This document shows positions 16,761 to 25,508 of a stretch of DNA of 64,000 nt, one piece after another. The stretch is taken from the NCBI GenBank assembly GCA_002428605.1, contig DIXH01000025.1, positions 12,838-76,837 of the forward strand, read 5' to 3'. The stretch is from Clostridiaceae bacterium UBA6085 (GTDB lineage: Bacteria; Bacillota; Clostridia; Clostridiales; Clostridiaceae). The translations under genes and the position numbers were made by a program. The notes under the pieces are model-generated. The model was not told the origin of the DNA. It did no database searches and worked only from the letters and a program-made list of their open reading frames with translations. The first letter of the stretch is position 1; each line of letters starts with the position of its first letter.

Positions 16761-17759
16761 ATGGAGAAGTTAAGGAAAGTAATAGGTTACAGGACACTGA
16801 AGACTGCGGTTGGAGCAGCGATAGCCGTGTTCATATCACAGCTCATCGGTCTGAGCTACGCCGCAAATTCAGGAATAATTGTAATACTTAGCGTTCAGAG
16901 CACGAAGAAGAAATCGAGGGACCTTGCCCTGCAGAGGCTTCTTGCAACGATTCTGGCATTAACTACGGGGACTGTGGTATTCTCGATTTTGGGATTCACT
17001 GCATTGTCATTCGGTGTCTATCTTCTGGTATTCATACCAATTGCAGTACGGTTTAAATTCCATGATGCAATAGTTCCATGCTCGGTCCTTGTTTCACATA
17101 TACTATCAGTAAAGTCTGTTGCACCAAACTGGCTTCTGAATGAGTTCATGCAGATGGTAATAGGCGCCGGAGTAGGGCTTGTTATGAACATGCACATACC
17201 AAGCGTTGAAGGCAAGCTGTGTGAAGACATAACCCTAATCGAAGAGGCCATCAAGAAAGTACTGAAGGATATGGCAGATTGTCTGAGAAAGCCGCTTGAG
17301 ATGAAACTGGAGGAAAGCTATCTGGTAAATCTTGGGTCAGCCCTTGGAGAAGGAAGGGAAAGGTCGCTTATAGAGGCATCAAACCACCCAGGCGGTGAGG
17401 TAACATATTTCATGAGATACATGGACATGCGGAACAGCCAGTATGAGCTACTGAAGCACATGGGAAAGTATGTAAAACGAGTGAAATTCATAAACGAACA
17501 ATCCGAAATGGCGGCTAAGCTTACAGATTATGTGGCAGCTCAGGTAAGCGAGCCAAATACCAAAGCTGCTGCCCTAACTGGGCTTGAGGAATACAGGGAA
17601 ATATTCAGGACAATGGAGCTTCCAAAAACAAGGGAGGAGTTCGAGAACAGGGCGTCTCTCTATGAGTACGTGAACGACTTGGAGAATCTCATTAACGTGA
17701 AAAGGAGCTTTGTGGCATCGCTTACGGAAAGCGAGAGACAGAAGTTCGGGAAAAGGTAA
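16761..17759 (+). CDS. FUSC / aromatic acid exporter family membrane protein
   Basis: Membrane protein with an N-terminal half of four or five helices (about residues 10-130: TLKTAVGAAIAVFISQLIGLSYAANSGIIVILSV, then two more hydrophobic blocks) and a soluble helical C-terminal half (about 150-330). This is the ArAE/DUF939-type architecture of Firmicute putative aromatic acid exporters (YqjA relatives). About 332 residues. ATG 16761 follows GGAG and lies downstream of the predicted transcription start. The next gene, a sigma-54 activator, begins 41 bases after the stop, probably in the same transcript. Substrate unknown. Confidence 0.82.
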   Translation: MEKLRKVIGYRTLKTAVGAAIAVFISQLIGLSYAANSGIIVILSVQSTKKKSRDLALQRLLATILALTTGTVVFSILGFTALSFGVYLLVFIPIAVRFKFHDAIVPCSVLVSHILSVKSVAPNWLLNEFMQMVIGAGVGLVMNMHIPSVEGKLCEDITLIEEAIKKVLKDMADCLRKPLEMKLEESYLVNLGSALGEGRERSLIEASNHPGGEVTYFMRYMDMRNSQYELLKHMGKYVKRVKFINEQSEMAAKLTDYVAAQVSEPNTKAAALTGLEEYREIFRTMELPKTREEFENRASLYEYVNDLENLINVKRSFVASLTESERQKFGKR

Positions 17760-17800
17760 GAGACACTGCGGTATATGCATAGGGCACGGGAGGTTCATCA

Positions 17801-19135
17801 GTGGTTATTGATACATGGATCAGGTCGGTCTTCGATTCGCTATATGATGGAATATTGATAATCGGGAAGGATGAAGACGTCAAGTATGTCAATGCATCCT
17901 ATACGAGGATAACCGGTGTAAAAGAAGAGGATATCGTGGGGAAAAAGCTCAGGGAAGTAAGGCAAGGTGCAAGGCTTCCCAATGTGCTTCTTACCAGAAA
18001 GCCAATAGTAGGAGCGCTCCGCGAGGAGAATGGAATTGATTATGTTGTGAACATGTCTCCGATTCTTTCGAAGGGTGAAGTGGTCGGTGCGATTTCCATA
18101 GTCAGCACCATAGACGATGCTCTGGACCTGTCACAGACTCTGAACAGGTACCAGTCAAAGATCGCAAAGCTTGAAGGAAGGATGAAGGCCATACAGAGGG
18201 CGAGATATACCATGGATGACATGGTTGCCGCAGACCCCAAGTCCAGGGAGCTCAAGAAGCTGCTTGTCAGGATATCAAAAAAGGATACCACCATACTTCT
18301 GACAGGGGAAAGCGGTACAGGAAAGGAAATGGCAGCACAGGCGATCCATAACGCATCCGACAGGGCGGGTGGACCCTTCATCGCAGTTAACTGCGCATCC
18401 TTCAGTGGCAACCTGCTTGAGAGCGAGCTGTTCGGCTATGAGGAGGGCTCCTTCACCGGAGCCAGGAAGGATGGCAAGCTTGGCCTTTTCGAGGCGGCAG
18501 ACGGAGGGACCATATTCCTTGATGAGATAGCTGAAATCGGAGCTGAGGTTCAGGCGAAGCTCCTCCGTACACTTCAGGAGAAGACAGTAAGGAGGATCGG
18601 AGGAATAAGGGAGATCTCTGTCGACGTTAGGGTGATCGCCGCTACGAACAAGGACCTTGAAGCCATGGTTTCCTCCGGGACCTTCAGGGAGGACCTTTTC
18701 TACAGGCTGTCTGTATTTCCTGTGATTCTGCCGCCCCTCAGGGAGAGGAGGGAGGACATCATCCCTCTCGCTGAAGGCTTCCTCCTTCAGCACAAGAATG
18801 ACCTGAAGAGTGACATAATCCTCGGCGACGATGCCAGAAAGATGCTGTTATCATACAGATGGCCTGGAAACATAAGGGAGCTCAGGAATTCGATTGAATT
18901 TGCAGTCAACATGATGGAGAATGACATCATCGCAGGCAGAAATCTTCCGGTAAGGATCCAGGCATCTATGGAAGCTGAATTCAAGGCTGAAAGCCTGTCA
19001 GAGATGGTAAGGAAATTCGAGAGGGAAGAGATCATGAAGCTTCTTGACCTCCACGGACATTCTCTGGAGGGAAAGAAAAAGGTGGCTGAAATTCTTGGGA
19101 TATCCCTTGCAAGCCTGTACAGCAAGATAAAGTAG
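17801..19135 (+). CDS. Sigma-54-dependent PAS-AAA-Fis transcriptional activator
   Basis: Enhancer-binding protein that remodels RNA polymerase-sigma-54 by ATP hydrolysis. Domains: an N-terminal PAS sensor (about 8-110), a short coiled linker, an AAA+ domain (about 140-380) and a C-terminal Fis-type helix-turn-helix (about 405-444). Walker A is GESGTGK at 169-175. The sigma-54-contact loop reads GSFTGA at 216-221, a Ser variant of GAFTGA. Walker B is TIFLDEIAE, followed by [10 protein letters not shown] and [13 protein letters not shown]. The start is GTG 17801 behind GGGAGG. The downstream gap holds repeated 16-bp palindromes and a -24/-12 promoter ahead of the CitMHS gene, so this protein very likely controls that operon. 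The PAS ligand is unknown. Confidence 0.95.
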   Translation: MVIDTWIRSVFDSLYDGILIIGKDEDVKYVNASYTRITGVKEEDIVGKKLREVRQGARLPNVLLTRKPIVGALREENGIDYVVNMSPILSKGEVVGAISIVSTIDDALDLSQTLNRYQSKIAKLEGRMKAIQRARYTMDDMVAADPKSRELKKLLVRISKKDTTILLTGESGTGKEMAAQAIHNASDRAGGPFIAVNCASFSGNLLESELFGYEEGSFTGARKDGKLGLFEAADGGTIFLDEIAEIGAEVQAKLLRTLQEKTVRRIGGIREISVDVRVIAATNKDLEAMVSSGTFREDLFYRLSVFPVILPPLRERREDIIPLAEGFLLQHKNDLKSDIILGDDARKMLLSYRWPGNIRELRNSIEFAVNMMENDIIAGRNLPVRIQASMEAEFKAESLSEMVRKFEREEIMKLLDLHGHSLEGKKKVAEILGISLASLYSKIK

Positions 19136-19167
19136 ATTGCCCGGATCATCCTAACGGATATCCGGGT

Positions 19168-19343
19168 TTCCAATATTCTGGAACTTTATGAATTAATTCC
19201 AAAATATTGGAACGAACTGTATAATAACGATTTCATGGCATAAGATTTAACAATAAGCGGTAACTAATTCCAAAATTTTGGAAATGTTAATATTGACAAG
19301 TAACAGTAAATGATTGATTTACAATGGTTTTAAAGCTTTGGAA
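19168..19343 (+). promoter_or_regulatory. Upstream activator sites: three 16-bp palindromes plus one degenerate copy
   Basis: Three near-identical palindromes: TTCCAATATTCTGGAA (19168-19183), TTCCAAAATATTGGAA (19197-19212) and TTCCAAAATTTTGGAA (19268-19283, perfect). A fourth weaker copy, TTTTAAAGCTTTGGAA, lies at 19328-19343. All sit between the sigma-54 activator gene and the -24/-12 promoter, the usual place for enhancer sites. Consensus TTCCAAnATntTGGAA. They are the probable binding sites of the activator encoded upstream. Confidence 0.8.
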
Positions 19344-19346
19344 GAA

Positions 19347-19364
19347 TTGGCATGATAATTGCTT
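19347..19364 (+). promoter_or_regulatory. Sigma-54 (-24/-12) promoter of the CitMHS-AtuA operon
   Basis: TTGGCATGATAATTGCTT matches the sigma-54 consensus TGGCAC-N5-TTGCW with one mismatch. The invariant GG (19349-19350) and GC (19361-19362) are exactly ten bases apart. Transcription would begin near 19374, some 26 bases before the CitMHS start codon. Confidence 0.88.
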
Positions 19365-19399
19365 AACATAAAGTGAAATAATTATTCAGGAGGAATCTT

Positions 19400-20698
19400 A
19401 TGTTAGCATTTCTTGGTTTGGCAACGGTACTGTTATTACTTGTTCTGGTAATGACGAAAAAGGCTACCCCTGTAGTAGCGCTCATCGCGGTGCCTACGTT
19501 CACCGCATTGATCGCAGGGTCAGGCCTTAAGGTCGGGACGTTCATCACCAACGGTATCAAGACCATTGCGCCTACAGGCGTCATGTTCATCTTCGCAATA
19601 CTTTTCTTCGGTATCTTAAGCGATGCCGGAACATTCAATCCGATAATAAACAAGATACTCAAGGTCGTAGGTAAGAATCCGGCGAAGATAACAATCGGAA
19701 CAGCAATTCTTGCCATGATCGTACACCTTGACGGGTCAGGAGCAGTAACGTTCCTCGTTACAATTCCTGCAATGCTTCCTCTTTATGATGCACTTGGAAT
19801 GAAGAGGTCAGTGCTCGCTACTGTAACTGCGCTCGCAGCAGGAACCATGAACATAGTTCCCTGGGGCGGACCGACACTTAGGGCTGCAACGGCGCTGAAT
19901 GTGGAAATCACAAAGCTGTTCAATCCGGTTCTTGTACCCATGCTCTCAGGTATTGCATTTGTCCTTTTTGTTGCATACTATCTTGGAAACAAGGAGAAAA
20001 AGAGACTTGGAAACCTCGAGACAGATGATGCATCTTTTCATGAGGTTGAAGTTGATGCGGAAAAGGAGAAGCTCTTGAGGCCAAGACTTTTCGTGTTCAA
20101 CATACTGCTTATCATTGCTGCGATTGCCGTGATGATATCAGCAAAGCTGCCTCCCCAGGTAGTGTTCATGTTCGCATTCTGCATAGCGCTCATAGTCAAC
20201 TATCCAAAGGTCTCAGACCAGAGGTCAAGGGTAGATGCACATGCGAAGGAAGCACTTATGATGGCGAGCGTCCTGTTCGCTGCCGGCGCATTCACCGGGA
20301 TCATGAAGGATTCGGGAATGATAACTGCAATGTCAGAGCTTATGGTATCCATGATACCGCAGTCACTCGGCAAGCTAATACCGCTTGTAACAGGAATAGT
20401 TGCAATGCCTCTTAGCCTCATATTCGATCCTGACTCATACTACTTCGGTGTAATGCCTGTAATAGCAAACGCGGCATCACAGTTCGGAGTCGATCCTGTA
20501 ATGGTCGGAAGAGCTTCAATACTCGGACAGATGACGACAGGATTCCCGATAAGCCCGCTTACTGCAGCTACATTCCTTTTGACAGGACTTACTGGAGTGG
20601 ACCTTGGAGAGCATCAGAAGAACACCATACCATGGGCATTTGCTGGTACGATAATAATGCTGGTTGTAGCACTTTTAATGGGTGTAATAGCCATATAG
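19400..20698 (+). CDS. CitMHS-family divalent-cation-citrate-type transporter
   Basis: Secondary transporter with about twelve helices in 432 residues. It starts MLAFLGLATVLLLLVLVMTKK and contains the family-like segments FAILFFGILSDAGTFNPII, AMIVHLDGSGAVTFLVTIPAM and PWGGPTLRAATAL, ending in two-helix hairpins with DPDSYYFGVMPVIA. Characterised CitMHS proteins carry metal-citrate complexes with protons. It is the first gene of a three-gene operon under a sigma-54 promoter; SD AGGAGG precedes ATG 19400. The partner genes belong to the AtuA/DUF1446 group, so the real substrate may be a branched or tricarboxylic acid other than citrate. Inference only. Confidence 0.9.
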   Translation: MLAFLGLATVLLLLVLVMTKKATPVVALIAVPTFTALIAGSGLKVGTFITNGIKTIAPTGVMFIFAILFFGILSDAGTFNPIINKILKVVGKNPAKITIGTAILAMIVHLDGSGAVTFLVTIPAMLPLYDALGMKRSVLATVTALAAGTMNIVPWGGPTLRAATALNVEITKLFNPVLVPMLSGIAFVLFVAYYLGNKEKKRLGNLETDDASFHEVEVDAEKEKLLRPRLFVFNILLIIAAIAVMISAKLPPQVVFMFAFCIALIVNYPKVSDQRSRVDAHAKEALMMASVLFAAGAFTGIMKDSGMITAMSELMVSMIPQSLGKLIPLVTGIVAMPLSLIFDPDSYYFGVMPVIANAASQFGVDPVMVGRASILGQMTTGFPISPLTAATFLLTGLTGVDLGEHQKNTIPWAFAGTIIMLVVALLMGVIAI

Positions 20699-20716
20699 GC
20701 AATACGGAGGAAAAAT

Positions 20717-22063
20717 ATGAAGAAGTTAAGGATAGGAAGCGGGGCAGGCTATGCAGGCGACAGGCTTGAGCCGGCTCTGGTACTAATGGAGAAGGGTGAA
20801 ATCGACTATATCGGATTCGAGTGCCTTGCTGAGAGGACAATAGCAATAGCTCAGCAGGAGAAGCTGAAGAATCCGGATAAGGGTTACAATGCTCTTCTTG
20901 AGATGAGGATGGAAAAGGTGCTTCCTCTTGCCTATAAGAACAAGGTAAAGGTGATCACCAACATGGGCGCTGCAAATCCTGATGGGGCAGCCAGGGTAGT
21001 CGCTAAGATGGCTGAGGACATGGGCCTTAAGGGAATGAAGATCGCCAGCGTAAGCGGAGATGATGTGCTTGGGATGCTCGGGAAATATCAGGATACGACT
21101 GTCTGGGAGACGGGAGAGCCGCTCAGAGATCTTGACGGTGAAGTGGTATCTGCCAATGCATACCTTGGAATTGAAGGGATCGTCGAAGCCCTGGCAAACG
21201 GGGCTGATGTCATAATCACAGGAAGGGTTGCAGACCCTGCGCTTTTCCTTGCACCGCTTGTACATGAATTCGGCTGGAAGACAGACTCATGGGACCTTCT
21301 TGGAAAGGGAACTCTTGTAGGACACCTGCTTGAATGCGGCGGCCAGGTAACCGGAGGCTACTATGCTGACCCTGGCAAGAAAGACGTCCCTAACCTTTCA
21401 GAGCTTGGATTCCCTATAATCGAGGTTGATGAAGCAGGAGAATTCATAGTTACCAAGGTAGAGGGAACAGGTGGCCTTGTAACAAGGGACACATGCGCTG
21501 AGCAGATGATATACGAGATACATGATCCTGAGAAGTACCTTACACCTGACGTGGTTGCGGATTTCTCGAAGGTATCCTTTGAGAACCCAGCCAAGGATGT
21601 GGTAAGGGCGACTGGAGCATCAGGAAGCAAGAAGACTGAGACACTCAAGGTGAGCATCGGATACAGGGATTGCTTCACAGGTGAGGGTGAAATCAGCTAC
21701 GGCGGACCTGGCTGCTATGAGAGGGCAGTCCTAGCAGGGCAGATAGTCGAGGAAAGGCTTAAGCTCAGGCAGATCCCGGTGGATGAGCTCAGGATTGAGA
21801 TAATTGGAGTGAACGCACTCTACAGGAATCAGGACAGAGTCCTTGGACAGTCTCCTGATGAAGTAAGGCTTAGAGTTGCGGCAAGGACAAAGAAACTCTC
21901 CGATGCAAAGAAGATCGGCGAAGAAGTCGAGACCCTTTATACCAACGGACCTGCTGGAGGCGGCGGAGCCACCAAGTCATCAGCAGAAATAGTTTCCGTA
22001 GCCTCAATCCTCATCTCCAGAGACGATGTGGACGTATGCGTGAAGTATCAGGAGGTGAAATGA
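20717..22063 (+). CDS. AtuA/DUF1446-family protein, large part
   Basis: Belongs to the acyclic-terpene-utilisation AtuA (DUF1446) family. Marks are the opening RIGSGAGYAGDRLEPA, IDYIGFECLAERT near 35, NMGAANPDGAA near 82, VITGRVADPALFLAPLV near 175, and GTGGLVTRDTCAEQMIYEI. The end GPAGGGGATKSSAEIVSVASILI closes the domain. Pseudomonas AtuA takes part in citronellol/geraniol degradation, with no defined reaction; in Clostridia the substrate is unknown. It starts 18 bases after the CitMHS stop with GGAGG, and its stop overlaps the start of a small gene that supplies the domain normally fused at the C-terminus. 448 residues. Confidence 0.9.
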   Translation: MKKLRIGSGAGYAGDRLEPALVLMEKGEIDYIGFECLAERTIAIAQQEKLKNPDKGYNALLEMRMEKVLPLAYKNKVKVITNMGAANPDGAARVVAKMAEDMGLKGMKIASVSGDDVLGMLGKYQDTTVWETGEPLRDLDGEVVSANAYLGIEGIVEALANGADVIITGRVADPALFLAPLVHEFGWKTDSWDLLGKGTLVGHLLECGGQVTGGYYADPGKKDVPNLSELGFPIIEVDEAGEFIVTKVEGTGGLVTRDTCAEQMIYEIHDPEKYLTPDVVADFSKVSFENPAKDVVRATGASGSKKTETLKVSIGYRDCFTGEGEISYGGPGCYERAVLAGQIVEERLKLRQIPVDELRIEIIGVNALYRNQDRVLGQSPDEVRLRVAARTKKLSDAKKIGEEVETLYTNGPAGGGGATKSSAEIVSVASILISRDDVDVCVKYQEVK

Positions 22064-22362
22064 TGAAGCTTTGGGAGATTGCACACTCAAGGACAGGAGA
22101 CAAGGGGAACATATCAAACATTTCCCTTATTGCATATGACATGAAGGATTTCGAGCTTATCAGGGAGAAGGTGACCCCTGATAAGGTAAAGGACTTCTTC
22201 AAGGATATCGTGAAGGGTGAGGTTGTAAGGTACGAGCTGCCAAATGTCGGCGCTCTGAATTTCGTTATGTACGATGCACTTGGAGGCGGTGTAACAAGGT
22301 CGCTGTCCCTGGACAAGCACGGCAAGAGCCTCAGTTCCTACATACTTGAAATGGAAATATAG
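22060..22362 (+). CDS. AtuA-like C-terminal (ferredoxin-fold) domain protein
   Basis: A 100-residue protein matching the AtuA C-terminal ferredoxin-fold domain: MKLWEIAHSRTGDKGNISN is the family's typical opening, followed by VVRYELPNVGALNFVMYDALGGGVTRSLSLD. In many proteobacteria this is fused to DUF1446; here the two are separate genes joined by an ATGA overlap, so they are co-translated and likely form one complex. Start ATG 22060 or the adjacent ATG 22063, both served by GGAGGTG at 22051-22057. Third gene of the sigma-54 operon. Confidence 0.88.
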   Translation: MMKLWEIAHSRTGDKGNISNISLIAYDMKDFELIREKVTPDKVKDFFKDIVKGEVVRYELPNVGALNFVMYDALGGGVTRSLSLDKHGKSLSSYILEMEI

Positions 22363-22375
22363 TACAGTTTTTTTG

Positions 22376-22397
22376 GGCGGATGTGAAAGCATCCGCC
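22376..22397 (+). terminator. Hairpin after the AtuA operon
   Basis: GGCGGATG (22376-22383) and CATCCGCC (22390-22397) form a perfect 8-bp stem with a 6-base loop, 14 bases after the stop. No clean T run follows (CTTTGC a few bases on), so it may be a weak terminator or an mRNA-stabilising hairpin. Confidence 0.5.
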
Positions 22398-22553
22398 TTA
22401 GCCTTTGCATGCAATATTCTCTTCTTGAAAAACTGTCGAATACAGACTATGTAACCATATCTTAATTCATTTTTAACACTCCATGAGCTATAATATAGTT
22501 GTTGTGATTAAGGCTTAAAGCAGGGCTATGTTATTTTGCAGTTTGGAGGAGCC

Positions 22554-23852
22554 ATGGACAAGTTGACAGTAGGACTATTCAATGATTCTTTCCCGCCTAC
22601 CATAGATGGCGTGGCAAATGCCATATACAACTATGCAAGGGTAATAAATGAAAAGCATGGGAATGTTGTGGTTGCAACTCCTTATTATCCGGATGTTGTG
22701 GATAGTTATCCTTTTGAGGTGATAAGGTACCCCAGCGCAAACGTAAGCAAAAAGCTTGGCTACAGGATGGGATATCCGTTCAGTGCAGCTGTGATCTCAA
22801 GGCTCAGGGAATTGAAGATAGATGTCATACACAGTCACTGCCCGTTTGCTTCGACGGTGCTTGCAAGGGCACTCAGGAGCTTTACCGGAGCACCTGTCAT
22901 ACTCACATACCACACTAAGTTTGATTATGACATTGAGAAAAGGACTGACTCCACAGCACTGAGGAAGGCGACTGCAAGGTTTATGATGGCGAACATCAAT
23001 GCCTGCGATGAGGTTTGGGTAGTATCCGAAGGAGCAGGTGAAAACCTCAGATCCATGGGTTATGAGGGCAGCTACCTGGTTATGGAGAATGGCGCTGACT
23101 ATAAGGTGGGCAGGTCTGATCCGGAGGATATGGAGAGAGTAAGGGAAAAGCATGGGCTTGACCTTCAGACCCCGATCTTACTTTATGTCGGCAGGATGAT
23201 GTGGTATAAGGGGATAAGGCTTACGCTTGACTCACTTAAGATTGCGAAGGAAATGGGAAAGACCTTCAGGATGATCTTCGTCGGAGAAGGTGTAGACCGA
23301 CCTGAAATAATGGAATATGCAAAAGAGTGCGGTCTTATGGACTGCTGCATCTTCACAGGTGCAATATATGACAGGGCAGAGCTTAAGATATATTACAGCA
23401 TAGCCGACCTGTTCATATTCACATCTACCTACGACACGAACGGACTTGTTGTCAGGGAAGCAGCCTCGGCATATTGCCCGAGCCTTCTTATCAGAAACAG
23501 CTGTGCATCAGAAGGGGTCGAGCACGAGGTTTCAGGACTTATTGCAGATGAAGATGCGGATAGCATAGCACGGGAGATTATAAGGGCGTGCAATGACAGG
23601 GAATGGGTTGCAGAGCTTGGCACAGGTGCAGCGACGAAGGTATACATTTCCTGGGAGGATGCCGTCGAGAAGGCATATTCGAGGTACAGGACTGTTGCTG
23701 AGGACTACAGGGAAAGGACCAGGGCTGAAGTTGAAGATTCAGTGGTCATGAAGAGGATTATGATCCTCAGGAAGGGCTATATGAAGGGGAAGCTTACAGC
23801 ACAGGATACCTACAAGAGGACAAGCAAAAGGATCAAGGATATATTCCAGTAG
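22554..23852 (+). CDS. Glycosyltransferase family 4, diacylglycerol glucosyltransferase-like
   Basis: GT-B-fold retaining glycosyltransferase of 432 residues. N-terminal acceptor domain: TVGLFNDSFPPTIDGVAN, a typical opening for family 4, plus IHSHCPFASTVLARAL and LTYHTKFDYDIEKR. C-terminal donor domain: LLYVGRMMWYKGIRLTLDSL and a late EAASAYCPSLLI segment. The opening and the HCPF motif recall alpha-monoglucosyldiacylglycerol synthases and the mannosyl/galactosyl lipid enzymes, so a membrane glycolipid role is likely. Sugar and lipid specificity cannot be read. ATG 22554 follows GGAGGAG; a TATAAT lies at 22489-22494. The gene stands alone with its own terminator. Confidence 0.85.
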   Translation: MDKLTVGLFNDSFPPTIDGVANAIYNYARVINEKHGNVVVATPYYPDVVDSYPFEVIRYPSANVSKKLGYRMGYPFSAAVISRLRELKIDVIHSHCPFASTVLARALRSFTGAPVILTYHTKFDYDIEKRTDSTALRKATARFMMANINACDEVWVVSEGAGENLRSMGYEGSYLVMENGADYKVGRSDPEDMERVREKHGLDLQTPILLYVGRMMWYKGIRLTLDSLKIAKEMGKTFRMIFVGEGVDRPEIMEYAKECGLMDCCIFTGAIYDRAELKIYYSIADLFIFTSTYDTNGLVVREAASAYCPSLLIRNSCASEGVEHEVSGLIADEDADSIAREIIRACNDREWVAELGTGAATKVYISWEDAVEKAYSRYRTVAEDYRERTRAEVEDSVVMKRIMILRKGYMKGKLTAQDTYKRTSKRIKDIFQ

Positions 23853-23858
23853 AGAAAC

Positions 23859-23898
23859 GGCTAGAGGCTGCATCAGCAGCTTCTTAGCCTGTTTTTTT
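23859..23898 (+). terminator. Terminator of the glycosyltransferase gene
   Basis: A stem with GGCTGC-ATCA-GCAGCT at its core, extended by GCTAGA/TCTTAGC on the outside, is followed by a seven-T run ending at 23898. Standard intrinsic terminator. Confidence 0.85.
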
Positions 23899-24043
23899 AT
23901 TCTAATGATTGGTCATACCAAGTTCAGGTAAATGTTTACATGACAATCTCCAGATGATAATATGGAATAGGAAGGAATAATATTCATATCCTTATTAAAT
24001 ATTAGTAATGTATTCTTTCCAAATATTTTTACGGAGGGATAAT

Positions 24044-25420
24044 ATGTCTGGAATCACACTGATCATCACGTTTGCCATTTCTATCGTCGTAATGATTCTT
24101 GCAATTTCAAAGTTCAAACTTCATCCTTTCCTCGCAATCATGGGTACATCACTTGTTCTTGGTATGATTGTCGGGATACCGCTTAAAGACCTTCCCGGAG
24201 TCCTCGGAGCAGGCTTCTCAGGGATATTCACATCAATAGGACTTGTAATCATACTTGGAGCATTAATCGGAATCATACTTGAAAAGACCGGCGCAGCTGT
24301 AAAGCTTGCCGAAATAGTCGTTGGAATAGTCGGAAAGAAGAGACCCGAGCTTGCAATGCTCATTATGGGCTGGGTAGTTTCAATACCGGTATTCTGCGAT
24401 TCCGGATTCGTAATACTGGATCCTATCAGGAAAGCAATGGTAAAGAAGACCAAGACATCAGCAGTAGCTACAGCGGTCGCACTTTCTGCAGGACTTTACA
24501 CATCTCACGTATTCATACCCCCGACTCCTGGTCCTATAGCCGCTGCAGGAACACTGGGACTGGCTGATAACCTTCTTCTGGTAATCGGAATGGGTGCCCT
24601 TGTTTCAATTCCAACACTCATTGCAGCTTATTTCTTCGCCATCTTCATTGGAAAGAAAGTAAAGTCAACAAGTGAAAAGGAAGAGAAAGTTACAGCTGAG
24701 GACTATGATCACATAATGGAGAGCTTTGGAGAGCTTCCAAGTGCATTCATGGCCACTGCACCTATTATTGCGCCAATACTTCTCATGGCAATGGGATCGA
24801 TAGCAAACGTACTTAAGTGGCAGGGTGCAGCCCTTACAATTTTCGCTTTCCTCGGAAATCCTCTGATAGCTCTTACAGTTGGACTTCTTTTCGGAATAGC
24901 GCTTCTTGTTTCAACCAAGAAGATGCATCTCTTCAACAGCATGACCAATGAGACTCTCAAGACTGTCGGACCGATACTGTTCGTTACAGCTGCAGGCGGA
25001 GTGCTTGGTAGAGTAATAGTCACAGCAGGCTTCGTAGACTACATAAAGGCAAACGCCACATTCATATCAAGCGTAGGAATATTCTTCCCGTTCGTCATCT
25101 CTGCGATACTGAAGACGGCTCAGGGCTCATCGACAGTCGCACTTACAACAACTGCCGGAATCATGGGTGCCTACAATGCTTCAGGAACAATGATGGAGGT
25201 CCTTGGACTCACATCCCCTATGGCAGCTGCCCTTTCAGTAATGGCAATAGCCGCAGGCGCAATGACCGTATCCCATGCAAACGACAGCTATTTCTGGGTT
25301 GTCACCAATTTCGGCGACATGACACCGGAGGATGGCTACAAGACCCAGACAATGGTAACGCTCGTCATGGGAATTGTGAGCATGGCCTTCATATTCCTGC
25401 TATCGCTTGTACTTCTGTAG
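24044..25420 (+). CDS. GntP-family gluconate/hydroxyacid:proton symporter
   Basis: GntP-type secondary transporter of 458 residues and about twelve helices. Marks are KFKLHPFLAIMGTSLVLGMIVGIPL near the start, VIILGALIGIILEKTGAAVKLAE, FCDSGFVILDPI, HVFIPPTPGPIAAAGTLG, and the terminal AAGAMTVSHANDSYFWVV. Family members import gluconate, glycerate, lactate or related acids with protons. ATG 24044 is chosen because it follows GGAGGG closely. No regulator or kinase flanks it; an oxidoreductase gene follows beyond a terminator. Substrate not determinable. Confidence 0.93.
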   Translation: MSGITLIITFAISIVVMILAISKFKLHPFLAIMGTSLVLGMIVGIPLKDLPGVLGAGFSGIFTSIGLVIILGALIGIILEKTGAAVKLAEIVVGIVGKKRPELAMLIMGWVVSIPVFCDSGFVILDPIRKAMVKKTKTSAVATAVALSAGLYTSHVFIPPTPGPIAAAGTLGLADNLLLVIGMGALVSIPTLIAAYFFAIFIGKKVKSTSEKEEKVTAEDYDHIMESFGELPSAFMATAPIIAPILLMAMGSIANVLKWQGAALTIFAFLGNPLIALTVGLLFGIALLVSTKKMHLFNSMTNETLKTVGPILFVTAAGGVLGRVIVTAGFVDYIKANATFISSVGIFFPFVISAILKTAQGSSTVALTTTAGIMGAYNASGTMMEVLGLTSPMAAALSVMAIAAGAMTVSHANDSYFWVVTNFGDMTPEDGYKTQTMVTLVMGIVSMAFIFLLSLVLL

Positions 25421-25429
25421 AAACCTCTG

Positions 25430-25466
25430 CTGCCGGCTATTATAGCCGGCAGTATTAATTTTTTTA
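25430..25466 (+). terminator. Terminator of the GntP gene
   Basis: CTGCCGGCTA (25430-25439) and TAGCCGGCAG (25443-25452) form a perfect 10-bp stem with a 3-base loop, followed by TATTAATTTTTTTA. Strong intrinsic terminator. Confidence 0.92.
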
Positions 25467-25508
25467 GTTTGCTGACTGTTTCTTATCATCCAATTAAAGG
25501 AGGATGCC

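Noticed and set aside
19147..19166. Hairpin (CCGGATC/GGATATCCGG) after the sigma-54 activator as terminator
   Set aside because: The short inverted repeat GGATATCC and the CCGGAT pairing are present, but no T run follows; kept only as a possible weak terminator.
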